Positions 38,055-54,560 of a stretch of DNA of 64,000 nucleotides are shown here, piece after piece. Each line of letters opens with the position of its first letter. Positions within the stretch are counted from its first letter, which is position 1. Source of the DNA: Pardosa pseudoannulata (taxonomy: Eukaryota; Arthropoda; Arachnida; Araneae; Lycosidae); NCBI GenBank assembly GCA_032207245.1, contig CM063505.1, positions 179,253,296 to 179,317,295 of the forward strand, given 5' to 3'. The notes under the pieces were generated by a model. It was not told the origin of the DNA. It ran no database searches and worked only from the letters and a program-made list of their open reading frames with translations. The position numbers were made by a program, and so were the translations under genes.

Positions 38055-38744
38055 ATGAAAATGCCCGAATTAGTAGCGCTTTGCTTTTCGATAGGAGAGT
38101 GCGGTTTTGAATTTCGTTGCAAGCAGGGATATTCGTAGTCATTCGCGATCGGCTTTAAGTAGTGGGTCAGTATAATTAACCATCTCTTCGCTGGTTATTT
38201 AAATTTTTTTTTTGCCTTATGTTATTTCAAATAAGCAATAGTACAAATAGACTAAAACAAGATCTATATATGAAGAAATTAAGCACAGAAGATGGAAATG
38301 GATTGGACACATTTTAAGTATGTCTGCTAATGAACTCTCCATCGTAGCCCTCACCTGGATAGCAGATGAAAAAGAAAGCGAATGGGGGCGAACTTCTATG
38401 CGAACAGTGAGATACGAACTCTGGTACCAAAGCACCACATCCTATCTGTTCAGCCCGGAGATAGTATAATTGTATTTAGAAGATTTAGAAGATATATTGT
38501 ATGGTGAAGACCTTTAAAGCAATTAGTTAAAAATTCGAGGCATCTAGAATTTGAAAATTAATAAAGTAAAATTTCTAATGTTGTGGTACATAAGAGGGTC
38601 GTTAGGTTCTTCAGAAAAGATATATAATGATTGAAAGCGTTTTGGACATAAAGCCAGGAATAAAGCCTAACATGTATCAGAGTTTGATTTTGAGCGAAGG
38701 CCTTTTTTTTTTAATCAAAGCCCAATTATACTGGAATTTACCTG

Positions 38745-38845
38745 ACAGAAACGACTCATTACAGCTACGAACAACCATGCCAGCATCAGGATTCGAGTCC
38801 ACTAATTCCCTTACCGATAATTAGTATCTGACCATCGTCCGACCT
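38745..38845 (-). repeat. Diverged SINE fragment
   Basis: The segment CTACGAACAACCATGCCAGC followed by GGATTCGAGTCC and a head ending GGACGATGGTCAG (read on the minus strand) matches the SINE family at 37874-38054, with strong divergence. Confidence 0.6.
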
Positions 38846-39324
38846 TATGTGACTTTCAGAGAGGAAATTAAGATATCTTGTTGAAATTAATTAAGATTTT
38901 TTTGTTAAAGTTCTCAAATAAAATGTAGAATGTTAATAGCAATACTAAACAATTGTAGTATGTTACTGTTAAAAGCAAAAGACGGTAATATGTTGTTTAA
39001 AAATTTTTTTAGTAGTAAAATAAATCATTCCTAAGAATAATAAGATCATTTTATTATAATAATCATCTTCAGTAATAATTTATTTGAAATTTCATATAAG
39101 ATTGGATGTATGGAAAAAGATTTTAAAATACCTTGTACCTTATTCTATGTTTTTTTAATTAGTTAACAGAAATTCTGAAATTTTGATATTAATTATCACT
39201 CGATAAACCAATATCTACTTTGTTTGAAAGTACTGAATATTAAAAAAAAAAAGAAACAACTCATCAAGTACATACATCTTTGTTTCTAATGAATGAAAAG
39301 TAGCAGAATGTTTTGTGCATTTAT

Positions 39325-39610
39325 TCAGTCGGCAAAAGCATCGATCTTGCAATCGTCGGGTTGCGAGTTCGAAGCTCGAACCGGGCAAAGATTAGCTACG
39401 ATCATTAATGGCACCTGGGTCACTTAAAATAGGTTCGTGGTCGCAATGTCGTTAGGATTTTAAACTTTACCTCTGAAGAGACAGGTCAAGTCTAAGGAGG
39501 ACCTTTTGCTTGATCTCTGCTTCTAAATTACGAGGACCCACTTTGTGTTGTCCTGTGGAGTAATGTTGGCCGCGCCTATATGGTGCTCCCATAATAAAAT
39601 GGCCAACAAA
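39325..39610 (+). repeat. Second tRNA-like SINE family
   Basis: GTCGGCAAAAGCATCGATC and the box-B-like GAGTTCGAAGCTCGAACC occur at tRNA-like spacing. About 200 bp of non-tRNA body follows, ending near CCAACAAATATCTAAA. The body differs from the SINEs at 38.0 and 54.1 kb, so this is another family. Its acceptor-stem halves do not pair well enough for a functional tRNA gene. Confidence 0.5.
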
Positions 39611-41637
39611 TATCTAAAGCTTGATAGTGCTATATAAGAAAGGGCCCCTGCATTAGAAATAATATTTTGATTATGATGTCTAATACTTTGTTCATAGATA
39701 CTGTAAATCACGAGGACGTATGTGTTCATTTTCATGTACAAGCCCATATGCATGCAACTCTCATGTTCAAGGCCGTAGGCAAGGGAGGGGATTTAGGGGA
39801 CCGGTCCCTCCTCGAAATTCCAAAATTCTAAAAGACCGTTTCGTAGAAAGAAAATTGACCACATGTGTGGGTGTGTCTTTTGTCTAGCTGTGCATAGTTC
39901 ACAGTGTCTCAGAAAGAGACTGCTTAGGCCATAAATGTCTTGCGGGGCCGCAGGCTTTTATTTACCTCCTAACCCCCATCCCCTAGGGTCATTCGTCTTA
40001 AGATCGCCTTCCTCTCTGGGGTGTTCCATGATGAGTGTTTTCAGACAGATTCTATCTTCTAAAATAGCTTCAATTTATTACGTTAGACTAGATTTTGATA
40101 TATAGCTAAATGAGAGAGAAATTTAAACGAATAAGCGTAAAAATGCTTTTTTATGTTAATTTTATTATTAAGTTCATTGGGCAGCAGATACTTCATTACT
40201 CATTCTGATCTTTAAATTTGTTAATTATACCATTTTTTAATCATTTTGTTATCTTAAAATGACATTGTATTATAGTACTCACTGAGGGTATAAATACACA
40301 AGAAAACCTGTAGTTTTACTGTAGTATCATTCACAAAAACAAAATATTTTCCTTTGATCCCCCTCCGAAAATAATTTCTGTCTACAGTCTTGCTCATATT
40401 AATGTATTGAATTGATTGTTTACGGCTAATATTGTCTTCAGAAAATAAGTTATAATTCACTAGCGTAAATTCAAGTGAATTAGAGGCACTAACATTATTC
40501 ATTTCCTACAGATGAAGAAATGTAAACAGAAGCCCGATGTAATTTAAACCGATGTTAAAGTGACTGATTTCTTTTTCGATTTTGTTCTCTCGGGGAAATG
40601 ATTCAGAAACAATACTTCCGAATGATGCCAATTAAAGCAAGGTCGGTCAAACCGCTTGAGTGTGGAAGAGAAAAACACTCTTCATATTGTGCCAAATTTT
40701 TTTTAAAACTCTAATTGCGTGCCAAGCTTAAGAACTTACGAGTCTTTAAATCTGGCGTTACGACAATTGTTTGACTTTAACCGTAACATTTACGAACTGT
40801 TTTCATTCATGGAGGCTATGTGGTATCATAAATTCGGAATTTGGATAAGAATCGAAACTTTATATTTTTCGTTTAGAATTTTAGCACATATTATTTTAAA
40901 AGGCTATTCGACACTCGATACTCTTTTCTTGAATTCCAAAACACATTCTTAACTACAGTGGTTTTGATTATCGAAATTTATAATTGTAAAAAATAAGCAT
41001 GATTTATTTTTTATGTATGGAAAGTATTAAACAAAAAAGATTTTTCTCATAGAAACGGATTCATTCTAATCCACTATTAGCCTTTATTATCTCACTCCTT
41101 ATCTCCTGATTTGAATTTTTCTTTCGTTTGTATGGAGAAAGCTTTGAATCAAACTAAATATATAAAAATGATTGTTTTATTATTATTCCAATAATAGATC
41201 AGTAGAGTGTTGCATTGATAATTCTGTAACCGAAAAATGAAAACCCCTCCCGTTTATATTTTGTCTTGAAAATGGTTGTGCATGAAATTATGTAATTAAG
41301 AAATTTTTCATAAAGAATATACTGTGGTTGTTAAATAATTTTCCAACCACATCCACTAAACAATTGTATTGATTTTTTGGTGAAAGCAAACTGTTTTCTT
41401 AATCCTGAAAAAAAAAATTAAAGTGTCAAAATTATTTTCTTTGTATGAAAAATATTTGTCCGAATTCAGTTTCAGTTGTCTCGTTTTTCTTTACTAAGTA
41501 TAGCTTTATCGTTAGTAATAGTCTCTGAATAATAAACACTAAGTAACCATGCGGAATGTAAATCTGTGACTGGAAAGGAAAGAAAATAAGAATGCGAAAT
41601 AAAACATGAAGAGTATGCCAAAAAATATTGTTTTCAT
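39611..41637. other. Intergenic DNA downstream of actin
   Basis: No gene. A segment from about 39770 (GGCCGTAGGCAAGGGAGGGG) to about 40020 is less AT-rich and resembles an old transposon end, but no inverted partner was found. Other open frames here (39523-39753, 40254-40502, 40719-40952) are unsupported. Confidence 0.4.
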
Positions 41638-41643
41638 TTTAAT
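41638..41643 (-). terminator. Candidate actin polyadenylation signal (ATTAAA)
   Basis: Reading the minus strand, ATTAAA occurs about 135 bases after the actin stop codon. It is a common variant of AATAAA. A canonical AATAAA lies farther away near 41090, so the true 3' end is uncertain. Confidence 0.35.
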
Positions 41644-41775
41644 TGTGACTGAAATTTTGACAGTAAACCACAATCAGTAACATCTGTGAGTTTAGAGTCT
41701 TTACAATATGGAAACAACACACGCATTTATGAGTCGTCATGCTGCGAATGTCCGTGGTTGTGTGGTGTTGACCGC

Positions 41776-45941
<4,166 letters not shown>

Positions 45942-45953
45942 TTAGAGTTAGAA

Positions 45954-47940
45954 CTGCAAAGAAAAACGGACAGAAATTAATACTACGCACAGAAAGAATC
46001 CCTCACGCAGATTTTAATGAGAAATAAGTCACCAGGATGAAAGTCAAAGATTCACTGTTCTATGACAGTAAATTCGCCAACTATCTTGCCTAATCTATAA
46101 TGGGCTGACTGTAATAATGATACCCAGCATTTGCTTAGGCTCCATCAACAATGAATAAAGTAAAAAAAGATATATAATTTTGTTCTTATTTTACAGTTTT
46201 AAACTGTTTTTTTACCTGAAGTTCCAAAATAGGGGAATAATGATGACGCACTTAAAATCTAGATTTGAAACTAATTCAAATGATGGAAAAAAACATAAAA
46301 AGGCCCAAATTTCTGTATTTAAAAATATTAAAAACTTTAATCTCATTTGCAAATATTAGGATTAACGTTTATTTTTGTTAGGAAGTTAAATCCTTATTTT
46401 CCTTTCTGAAAAAGATAATGCTTGGTAGCTCATTCTATAAGCGATTTCAAAAAACATTTGGGATCAATATTATGAATTATCAATTTGGAGAAGATTTTGA
46501 GGAAACGCTTTTCCTGAATAGCTTATATTTTTCTTTTAATTTTTTCTGAGGTTCGAGATTCATATAGTGACTTATTTCTCATAGAATTATTAGAATATTA
46601 TAGAGATAAATAACTTAGTTTAACTTAGCTTAGTCTTAACTTTAATTTAGTTTTAAAGCGTATATTTTTAAAATTAATAAAATTGCTTTAAAATTACAAT
46701 TTTTTATTCACGAAATATTTAAATACTTTAAATTTTGCTGCTAACTACACTAATTAGAGTTTTGTTTTAGCTTCCAAAAAAATCTCAGGTTTAAGAAATT
46801 AGAAGGAATTTAGAAATAGTGTTAAAAATCGATTTTATAAAACTAATATATAAATAAAAAAATAATATTCTGTAGTTAGTTAATCAACAGAATAGAATAG
46901 ATTAAATTTTATCTGAAATATTATAATTTTAAGCGAAATAAATTTTATTTAAGTTTTAGCATTTTTATCCAAGTAAATTATTTGTAATTAGGATTATAAC
47001 CTTATAATTTAAATGCAAAAATGCTATATAGTTAAAATTAAATCTAAAATTTTATGCCGATTTTAAGTCTATTGCTCATAGAAGCCAAAATCTTAAGCAA
47101 ATTTTAGTAAAATAAAGAACTCTGGATCCTTGAAATCAAGAAAGCAAATTTCTAAAATTTTGCATATAAGTCTACTAAAGTATAATTATTTTTAATTTAA
47201 AAGGAAAATTATACGTTTTGGATGATTTTTATTATCTTATAATTAAAAAGGTGAGAAAATACTAAGAATTTTTCTTTATGAAACTTAACTACTATTTTAT
47301 CAAATAAACCTACTAAAATTTATTTTTTTAAATATCTTTTTTCAAATTTATAAAATGATTTAAAAAATTTTTTAGTAATGTTTTTAATTAGACATTTTCA
47401 CAGTTTTTAGAAACTAACATATTGTTATTTTACAAATCAAAATCTGTCTATTGAAAAATATTAATTCGTCCTAAACAGTTGTACTTAGTCAATAAATAGC
47501 AGAACTAATCCTATTTAAGAGTGAATATCCTGAAATTTAGATACGGAAACGGTAGAAATATTTAGAAATTCCCTAAATCTCATAGTATAGTAAATTTAAT
47601 ATTTATTACTTTTCAACTAGTGATAGATAATTAAATATGTTGGTTAAACTATAGATTTACAATTTCTTAATTAATAACTAAGCAATCGTAATTATTTTAT
47701 AGATTAATTGAATCAATGTATAAAAAAGATTATTTTAAGCATTTTATAAACTTTAAGTTCTTAACTAGAGTAACTTCAGAGATTTTCAAATTTAGAAAAC
47801 ACTCGATGTCTCAGAAATAATTATTAGTTATCGAGATCGTATTTAAAATTAGTAATAAACAACTATCGAAATCGAGTTAAAGAACTGCTATCCTTTTTAA
47901 AAAAACATCAACGAATTTTCCTGTACTTTAGCACACACTA
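45954..47940. other. Probable 5' UTR intron of actin
   Basis: Upstream of the acceptor at 45954 the DNA is extremely AT-rich and contains no open frame of note. It would be the first intron if the untranslated exon lies near 48.0 kb, or partly promoter if the exon is closer. It contains the CArG box listed at 46224. Confidence 0.4.
46224..46233. promoter_or_regulatory. Perfect CArG box (SRF site) upstream of actin
   Basis: CCAAAATAGG fits CC(A/T)6GG exactly. CArG boxes bound by serum response factor control actin genes in animals, in promoters or first introns. One exact match in AT-rich DNA can also occur by chance. Confidence 0.4.
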
Positions 47941-48033
47941 AAATCCTCGAGTAGGCTCAAGCGAGAGCGGCTTTCTTGTCAAGTAATCCAGAGCACATGA
48001 GGTTTAATCCAAAAGCCAGGTTGGGAAACCTAC

Positions 48034-48280
48034 CGTAGGAGAAGCTAATCCAAGAGAGTCCTCAAACCGCAGGAAGCAAACTCACAGTGGGACGAGTAAG
48101 AGGGGGGACTCCAATTTATTCCTTCAAGATCACGTGACTCTAAACAGGCATTATTTGCTGGGTGGCTCTTTCTGTTTGTTCTTTGTTTACTTCCTCTTTT
48201 CTTTTTTTTTTTTTCTCTTTCCGTTTAGCTCTACGAGACTTCGGCACACATCAGTGCTGGGTTGGCCCCATATAGGGCTA
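48034..48280 (-). promoter_or_regulatory. Candidate actin promoter and untranslated exon 1
   Basis: This block is clearly richer in G and C than the DNA on either side. Read on the minus strand it has CCTATATGGGG (a CArG-like site with one mismatch, about 48264-48274), an E-box CACGTG (48131-48136) and a TATA-like AATAAATT (about 48114-48121). About 80 bases on comes a donor ACG|GTAGGT (48034/48033). This order suits a promoter plus a short untranslated exon spliced to the acceptor at 45954 (intron about 2.1 kb). It is inference only; transcript data are needed. Confidence 0.35.
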
Positions 48281-48755
48281 CAGCCAGCCCCCTTTGTCCT
48301 CCACGTTCTATTTCGAGCTCCCAGAAAGCCAAATAGGCCTGAAGATTCTATGATGGACCACGTCGGTGTAACATTACTGAGGAAAAACGGCACTTAATTC
48401 AGTGTTTCGTCGTGATAATTAGAATGCTCTCTATTTTCGTTTGATGTAGAAGTGTACGAGAGTGTGCTAGGTATTTGTGGGGAGATGCTACTATTAGAAC
48501 TTGCCTTTAAAGAGTGCACTGGGTCAGCCGTTAATTTTACATTACACGTTCCTGAATGTCAACCACTCAATGTTATTTCGAGACAACCTTACTCCCCCTT
48601 TTCAGAGAGAGGGTGGTGTTCGAAATTTACAAGTCTCAAAAATTCCCGCTTGTAAATTTAAGTTTAATATATTTCTTGTATTATGAATTTTTAAAGTGTA
48701 GGGTTCGTGGGATTTTTACAATACAAGTGATATTAGAAATAAAAATTAAAAGGCT
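48281..48755. other. Non-coding DNA upstream of the actin promoter candidate
   Basis: Several overlapping open frames of 60-90 codons occur here on both strands because the composition is more balanced. None shows a motif, a splice structure or a consistent frame. Confidence 0.4.
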
Positions 48756-48759
48756 TTTC

Positions 48760-49570
48760 CCAGTTTCTAAATGAAATGGCTGAGTGATTTTATTAAACAC
48801 AGAAGTCGTAGTTGATAGCTGCAAAATATTAGTTTAAGTACTATAAATTCATAACGTATTTAAACTTTAATTTTATTGTAAATTGCAGATAACACAAGTT
48901 AAAGAGTATTTCTAAAAATTATTTTAAAGTAATGGAGGGTTTTGAATTATTTACCGCCGCATTCTTACCTATTAGAATTTATTAAAATTCCTATATATTA
49001 AAAATGTTAATGCCAGTTCCATTTTTATAATGAAATGCTTACGAGATTTTAAAATACATGACATTTAAAGTACATAATTTTGCATTATCTAAGTACTGCG
49101 GACTTATAGTGCTTCTGAGCTTTCCATTTATTATGAATTATAAAACCAGTTTCATTTTTGTGTTGGAATGCCAATATGATTTTAAATTACATGACAGTTA
49201 AAGTACATAATTTTGTACGACTAACTTAAGTACTGTGGACTTATAATGCATCTTAACTTTCCCTTTATTGTAAATTACATTGCCAGTTTCAATTTTATAT
49301 TGAGATGTCTGTATGTATTTAAAAAACATGGAAGTCCAAGCATGTAATTCATAAACACTAACTTATAATGGATATGAACTTTTATTTTACGATAAACGTT
49401 AATGAATAAAGATTGCCGTGAAAATAAAGAACATAAGGCTTCCGTTTCAATGAAATATTAAAGTGATTAAGAATATAGAATTATATGGCGGTACATAAGA
49501 TGAGATTTGCCGCTAACAAAACGTATTTTCAGCCATTTAAGAAACACAAAATATAAAATTAGCATTCATT
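48760..49570. repeat. Degenerate tandem repeat, period about 135 bp
   Basis: Units begin CC(A/G)(G)TTTC... followed by AATGAAATG-type sequence, then ATTTTAAA-TACATGACA, AAGTACATAATTTTG, AAGTACTG(T/C)GGACTTATA and CTTT-C-TTTATT. Clear unit starts are at 49013, 49146 and 49283 (133 and 137 bp apart). More diverged units start near 48760 and 49442. It has no coding potential. Confidence 0.7.
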
Positions 49571-49717
49571 AGAAATTATCTGTATGAAAACATAAGAGCA
49601 AAAGTTTTATAACTTTCATTTAGAAAATAGTAAATACAGAGGATGTTGTTTTATAACAGGTAAAGAAAAACTATATATATATCACTGCATGTATATATAT
49701 ATATATATACATACATA

Positions 49718-50501
49718 CAGTGGAACCCGCTTGAAAAATTTTCCAAGGGACCAAGAAATTAAATCTTTTTAAGCGCGAAAACTCTATTTGTCAAGAAAAT
49801 TGAAAAAATGCATAGTAAGAATATTTTTATCTAATAGTAATTCGTTTATCATCTCTGTGTTCTCTTATGTATATACTGTTATTTTATGACTAACATTAAT
49901 TTATAATTTAATCTAATATAACCTAAATTTTCAAAATTTCTATAACCGTATTAACCTTAACTGAGAATAATTAAAAAAATTTTTAGCATCGAAGAAAATA
50001 TTATTACACACACAGACTAAAGGAAACTAGAAGTGATAGTATTTTATTAATTTACCTTAATTTCATTTTAGTCCTAAGAATTCTTGCTTTATTTATTTAA
50101 AACAGAATTACTATTGAAATCCATAACTTTCATTCCATATCTCGTAATGTTTGGAAAAATAACCAAATTGACTTCGTATATAAAAGGTTGTACTTTCCAT
50201 GCCTTACAGAGTCTAATTTATAACACTAAATAATTTCTAACAATTGTTATGATAGTAAACCATGAAATAATGTTTTTGCTAATATTCATTACCATTTGAT
50301 TCTTCTATAAATATATATTTCTTATCTCTCTTTTATAAAAAAATTATTAAGCGTCACAATGAGATCTAAAGAGAGGATTTAAATAAAACTTATTAAGCGG
50401 GAAATGCTTAAAAGAAAAACCACGTTTAAAAGGGGAAATTTACTATTATAGATATAGGAATAAAAATGGGACCACAGAAATAGAATGTATTGACTTCCAC
50501 T

Positions 50502-50502
<1 letters not shown>
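49718..50502. mobile_element. pogo/Tigger-like non-autonomous element
   Basis: It begins CAGTGGAACCCGCTTGAAAA and ends CTTCCACTG, with TA on both sides (49716-49717 and 50503-50504). Only about 8 bp of the termini match exactly, but a subterminal CCCGCTTAA recurs inverted near the right side. Both ends sit in (TA)n tracts. No transposase frame is seen. Confidence 0.55.
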
Positions 50503-51354
<852 letters not shown>

Positions 51355-51563
51355 TAAAATGATAAAACTGTAGAACTACTTGTGTGTACTTGTGTGTCCA
51401 CGCATCACTGAAGAATTACTGAAACGGATTTTTTTTTCGTGTATTCCTTAAAGTCTGGAGAAACATATATATTTTATTTCATCCTGATTGATCCATTATA
51501 AAAGAAGATATAATTTAAAATTTTAACAATAAGAAAAAAATGTGAAAAATTTGAAATTTAATA

Positions 51564-52543
51564 CAGTGGACTCCACTTAATGTGATTGCGGTTAATGTTA
51601 TCCATCACTTGTTGTTATCGAAATCATTTGGTTCCGATTTTCTTTATTAATTTGTATGTTAAAATTATAGCTTTATGTCATCGTTACATCGGTTAATGTT
51701 ATGTTTTCGAACCTCGTTTTAACGGGCAAAGGAATATTCACAATGTATTCAGAAGGAAACCTTTCTTTTCTTTCCTTTCGTTGTTGCTTGAATTTCTGAG
51801 AATTCTCCCTTATCCACTTAGGGAAATAGGGAATGAGCAAAGGAGTGGCGTATTACACGTTCTTGGAATTAAAAAAAAACGCACAAACTGCTGCATGTCA
51901 ATGGTTGTCAGATAAGCAGGAGGCAACATTTTCTTATCGGAACTGAGAAGGAGAATATTCACACTTTATGCCTTGATTTTGCTAAATAAATTACAAGAAA
52001 TCTCAAGAAATGATAGAAAATTCTTCGGATATGACCTCTGAAGAGTTCGAGTCATGGGTGAAAGTAGATCAAAACATTCCAGTAGCCCCCACATGAACAG
52101 AATCTGGGGTATGTCAGATTGTCATAGGAAAACAGACAAATGATCGAACTGATAAGTCAGATGAAAAATATCTTGATACTGAGCCACCTCTTCCAAGTTC
52201 TGAAATGAGAAATGCATTGAAAGTGTTGAAACGTGGAGTACAACACCTCTCCGATGACATTATAAAACATTATTATTACGGACAATTTACCAATGAGCTT
52301 CGTAGAAAAAATTGTAGACAGCCACCACTTGATTAATTTGGTTTAGTTATGTATGTTTTAAAGGATAATATACAGTACATAAATATAAGGTGAGTTTTTT
52401 CATTTTATTTTGAAATTTAGTACGTATGAATTAAAGGGAGGGGGTAAATTTATCTAATTTTTCATATCGTTTATTGTTATCAATCGTTTATTGTTATCAA
52501 AATTACGGTGGCCCGAAATAATCACATTAAGCGGAGTCCACTG
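51564..52543 (+). mobile_element. Tigger/pogo element with C-terminal transposase remnant
   Basis: CAGTGGACTCCACTTAATGT at the left and ACATTAAGCGGAGTCCACTG at the right are inverted repeats with one or two mismatches. Both are flanked by TA (51562-51563 and 52544-52545). The right part of the body codes pieces typical of the C-terminus of Tigger-type transposases: SSDMTSEEFESWVKVDQNIP (about 52025-52085), LPSSEMRNALKVLKRGVQHL (about 52190-52250) and NELRRKNCRQPPLD before a stop at about 52335. The catalytic DDD region is gone, so this is an internally deleted copy. Confidence 0.85.
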
Positions 52544-52545
52544 TA

Positions 52546-53780
52546 CTTCGTTACTTGAACGAGAAGCGTCTGAGGTATTCTCTTCCCCCTTGCAGTAAAT
52601 ACTGTCATTGTGAAAGCCAAAAATTAACTTGCAAATGGGTTTAAGACAGATGAATTATTCCTTTATCGTAATTTGTGAAAATATTACCATTTGCAGGAAG
52701 CTTATCTCTTTAGTGATCGAAGCTTAGACCACCGACATGTATGCTTTACTGCAATATATTCACGTTCTCCCAACAAACTCCCTGTTGACACAACAACACG
52801 GCTGATAAGGCTTCTTTCGTTTTCGTCGAATACTATTGAAACGTACGGGAATAATTTCTCTTTAGAAATATTGTCTGTTTCTTAATAGAATGATTGAAAT
52901 GAACAAACTCCTGGGTTGTTAGGTTGTAACGTCGTTACTTTTTATGCAACAGATATTTGTTGGACTATCGTAGCTAGCCTAGAATTTACTCCTTTGATAC
53001 ATACATACATAAATACAGACATATATAAATATAAATAAATAAATATACATACATGCACTAAACTACCGGACAAACCTTGTCCTGTTTTAAGGCTGTAAAT
53101 CCAAAAATTGTAAAAAGTTTTTAAATAAATTATAAATTGGACCGTTTTGATGGAAAAGTAAGGGAAAAAAATTATTTAAAAAATACTTGACGCCACCAAG
53201 CATACAGTCATCGCAACTCTACTTATTGCATGTGAGCGTATCTGTATACAGTAAATTTAAATGTGTTGAGCATAAACTTAAAATTGTCTTAAATAATAGC
53301 AAGAAAGAAAACACTCAAATAGTTTTTATGGCAGATATCAAATTTATAAAAATTTATTTCATGTTATTACTAAACAGTTAAATAAAATTTGGGAAATGAA
53401 ATAAAGCTGTTAAACCCGACATATTGAATTATTATTTTAATATCTGTACCAAATTTTATTTTTAACATTTATTTATTTATTTTAACATTTACGAAATTTT
53501 AGATAATTCTAAATTAATAATAGTTTTGAGAAAATTTGTTATAAAATTAATCATTTACAAAAATTTTAACATTGCAGGTTAGGTTGATTGTTGAAATAAT
53601 TCATGAAAAATCACTTCAACACTACACTTTACAAAATGTTCAATAGATGGGAAACTCACATAACAGAAACACAAAACTTATTATTAAGCATTCAACTCCT
53701 TGACAGAATACAGAACTGACTCATAATCTGTTCCAGAACTTCTAGAACAAACCGAAACATAAACGTAATTAAATTAAACT
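52546..53780. other. Intergenic AT-rich DNA
   Basis: No gene. ATAC/ATAA short tandem repeats lie at about 53000-53055. The open frames at 52691-52885 and 53187-53381 show no recognisable product. Confidence 0.5.
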
Positions 53781-53782
53781 AA

Positions 53783-53880
53783 AATTCCCACATCTCCAAT
53801 ACGGGGATTCGATCCTAAAACTTCTCGTACTGAATCCCGTTGTGCTGACCACTGCTGCCACTAATACACTGACAGTAAAG
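53783..53880 (-). repeat. tRNA-like SINE fragment
   Basis: On the minus strand, GTGGTCAGCACAACGGGATT is followed by a box-B-like GGATCGAATCCCCGTATTGG at tRNA-like spacing. The halves do not form a full cloverleaf by eye, so I call it a SINE head, not a tRNA gene. Confidence 0.4.
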
Positions 53881-54041
53881 CGTTGAAAGCTGCATTATAA
53901 TAACCTCAAAAAGTGCAAACTTCTGTATTTTTAGTAATAAAACCTTTTTTTTGTCGGATAAAATTGTGAATCTAAACTATTCTCGAATCAACTTAATTAC
54001 ATTCATAAAATTTCATCAAAATCAGTCCAGTTGTTAAAGAG

Positions 54042-54212
54042 TTTGGTTTGGATTACTACGGTCTACTTTTTACAACATGAGGGCTAATGAGACCCTGACC
54101 TACAGCTTAAAGCCTATTCCGAAAGGCAACGAACATCCATGCTACTGTGGGATTCGAACCCACGAACTCAGGTACTGAAGGCCAACACCCTAACCAATCG
54201 GCCATCGTTCGG
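54042..54212 (-). repeat. tRNA-derived SINE, copy B, with exact target-site duplication
   Basis: On the minus strand the head GCCGAACGATGGCCGATTGG is followed by TTAGGGTGTTGGCC, box B GTGGGTTCGAATCCCAC, and the body AGCATGGATGTTCGTTGCC. The tail is GTAGACCGTAGTAATCCAAA. CAGTTGTTAAAGAG is repeated exactly at 54028-54041 and 54213-54226, overlapping the head's last bases by one or two. It is the best-preserved copy of the family also seen at 17.7, 32.4, 37.9 and 38.8 kb. Confidence 0.9.
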
Positions 54213-54286
54213 CAGTTGTTAAAGAGGAGTTCTATTACAAAGACAGGGACAGAAATATTATTTATAAAGATGTATATACACACCCT

Positions 54287-54290
<4 letters not shown>

Positions 54291-54342
<52 letters not shown>
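54291..54342. repeat. (TA)n microsatellite
   Basis: About 25 TA units, followed by CATACACATA. Confidence 0.95.
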
Positions 54343-54346
<4 letters not shown>

Positions 54347-54367
54347 CACATACAGTTATAGAGAGAG

Positions 54368-54560
54368 TGATACCTCGGTTTCCGTCGATAATCCGTTCGA
54401 AAACAATAGTTGAAATCTGTAACTGACGGAACGCAAGACATTCATTTTCGTATAAATCATTGTAAATGCAATTAATTTGTTCTATACTAGATCCACATTT
54501 TAAAGAGAACAAATAACGTTTTACATTAAAAATACGACAAGAAATAAATTTAGAAAAACT
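54368..54560. mobile_element. Possible Tigger-like terminus fragment
   Basis: GATACCTCGGTTTCCGTCG followed by ATAATCCGTTCGAAAAC, and later GTAACTGACGGAAC, resembles the ends of Tigger elements (ATACCTCGGTTTACG by recall). No partner end was located. Confidence 0.3.

Noticed and set aside
38217..38438. 73-codon minus-strand frame and neighbouring small frames in the SINE-rich area
   Set aside because: No domain, no conserved start context, and repeats nearby explain the composition.
48134..48397. Open frames on both strands in the GC-richer block upstream of actin
   Set aside because: More balanced composition by itself opens frames. The block is better explained as promoter and untranslated exon.
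54120..54214. tRNA gene on the minus strand
   Set aside because: Boxes A and B are present, but the acceptor stem does not pair, a non-tRNA body follows, and target-site duplications flank the whole unit: a SINE. Similar reasoning applies at 37.9, 39.3 and 53.8 kb.
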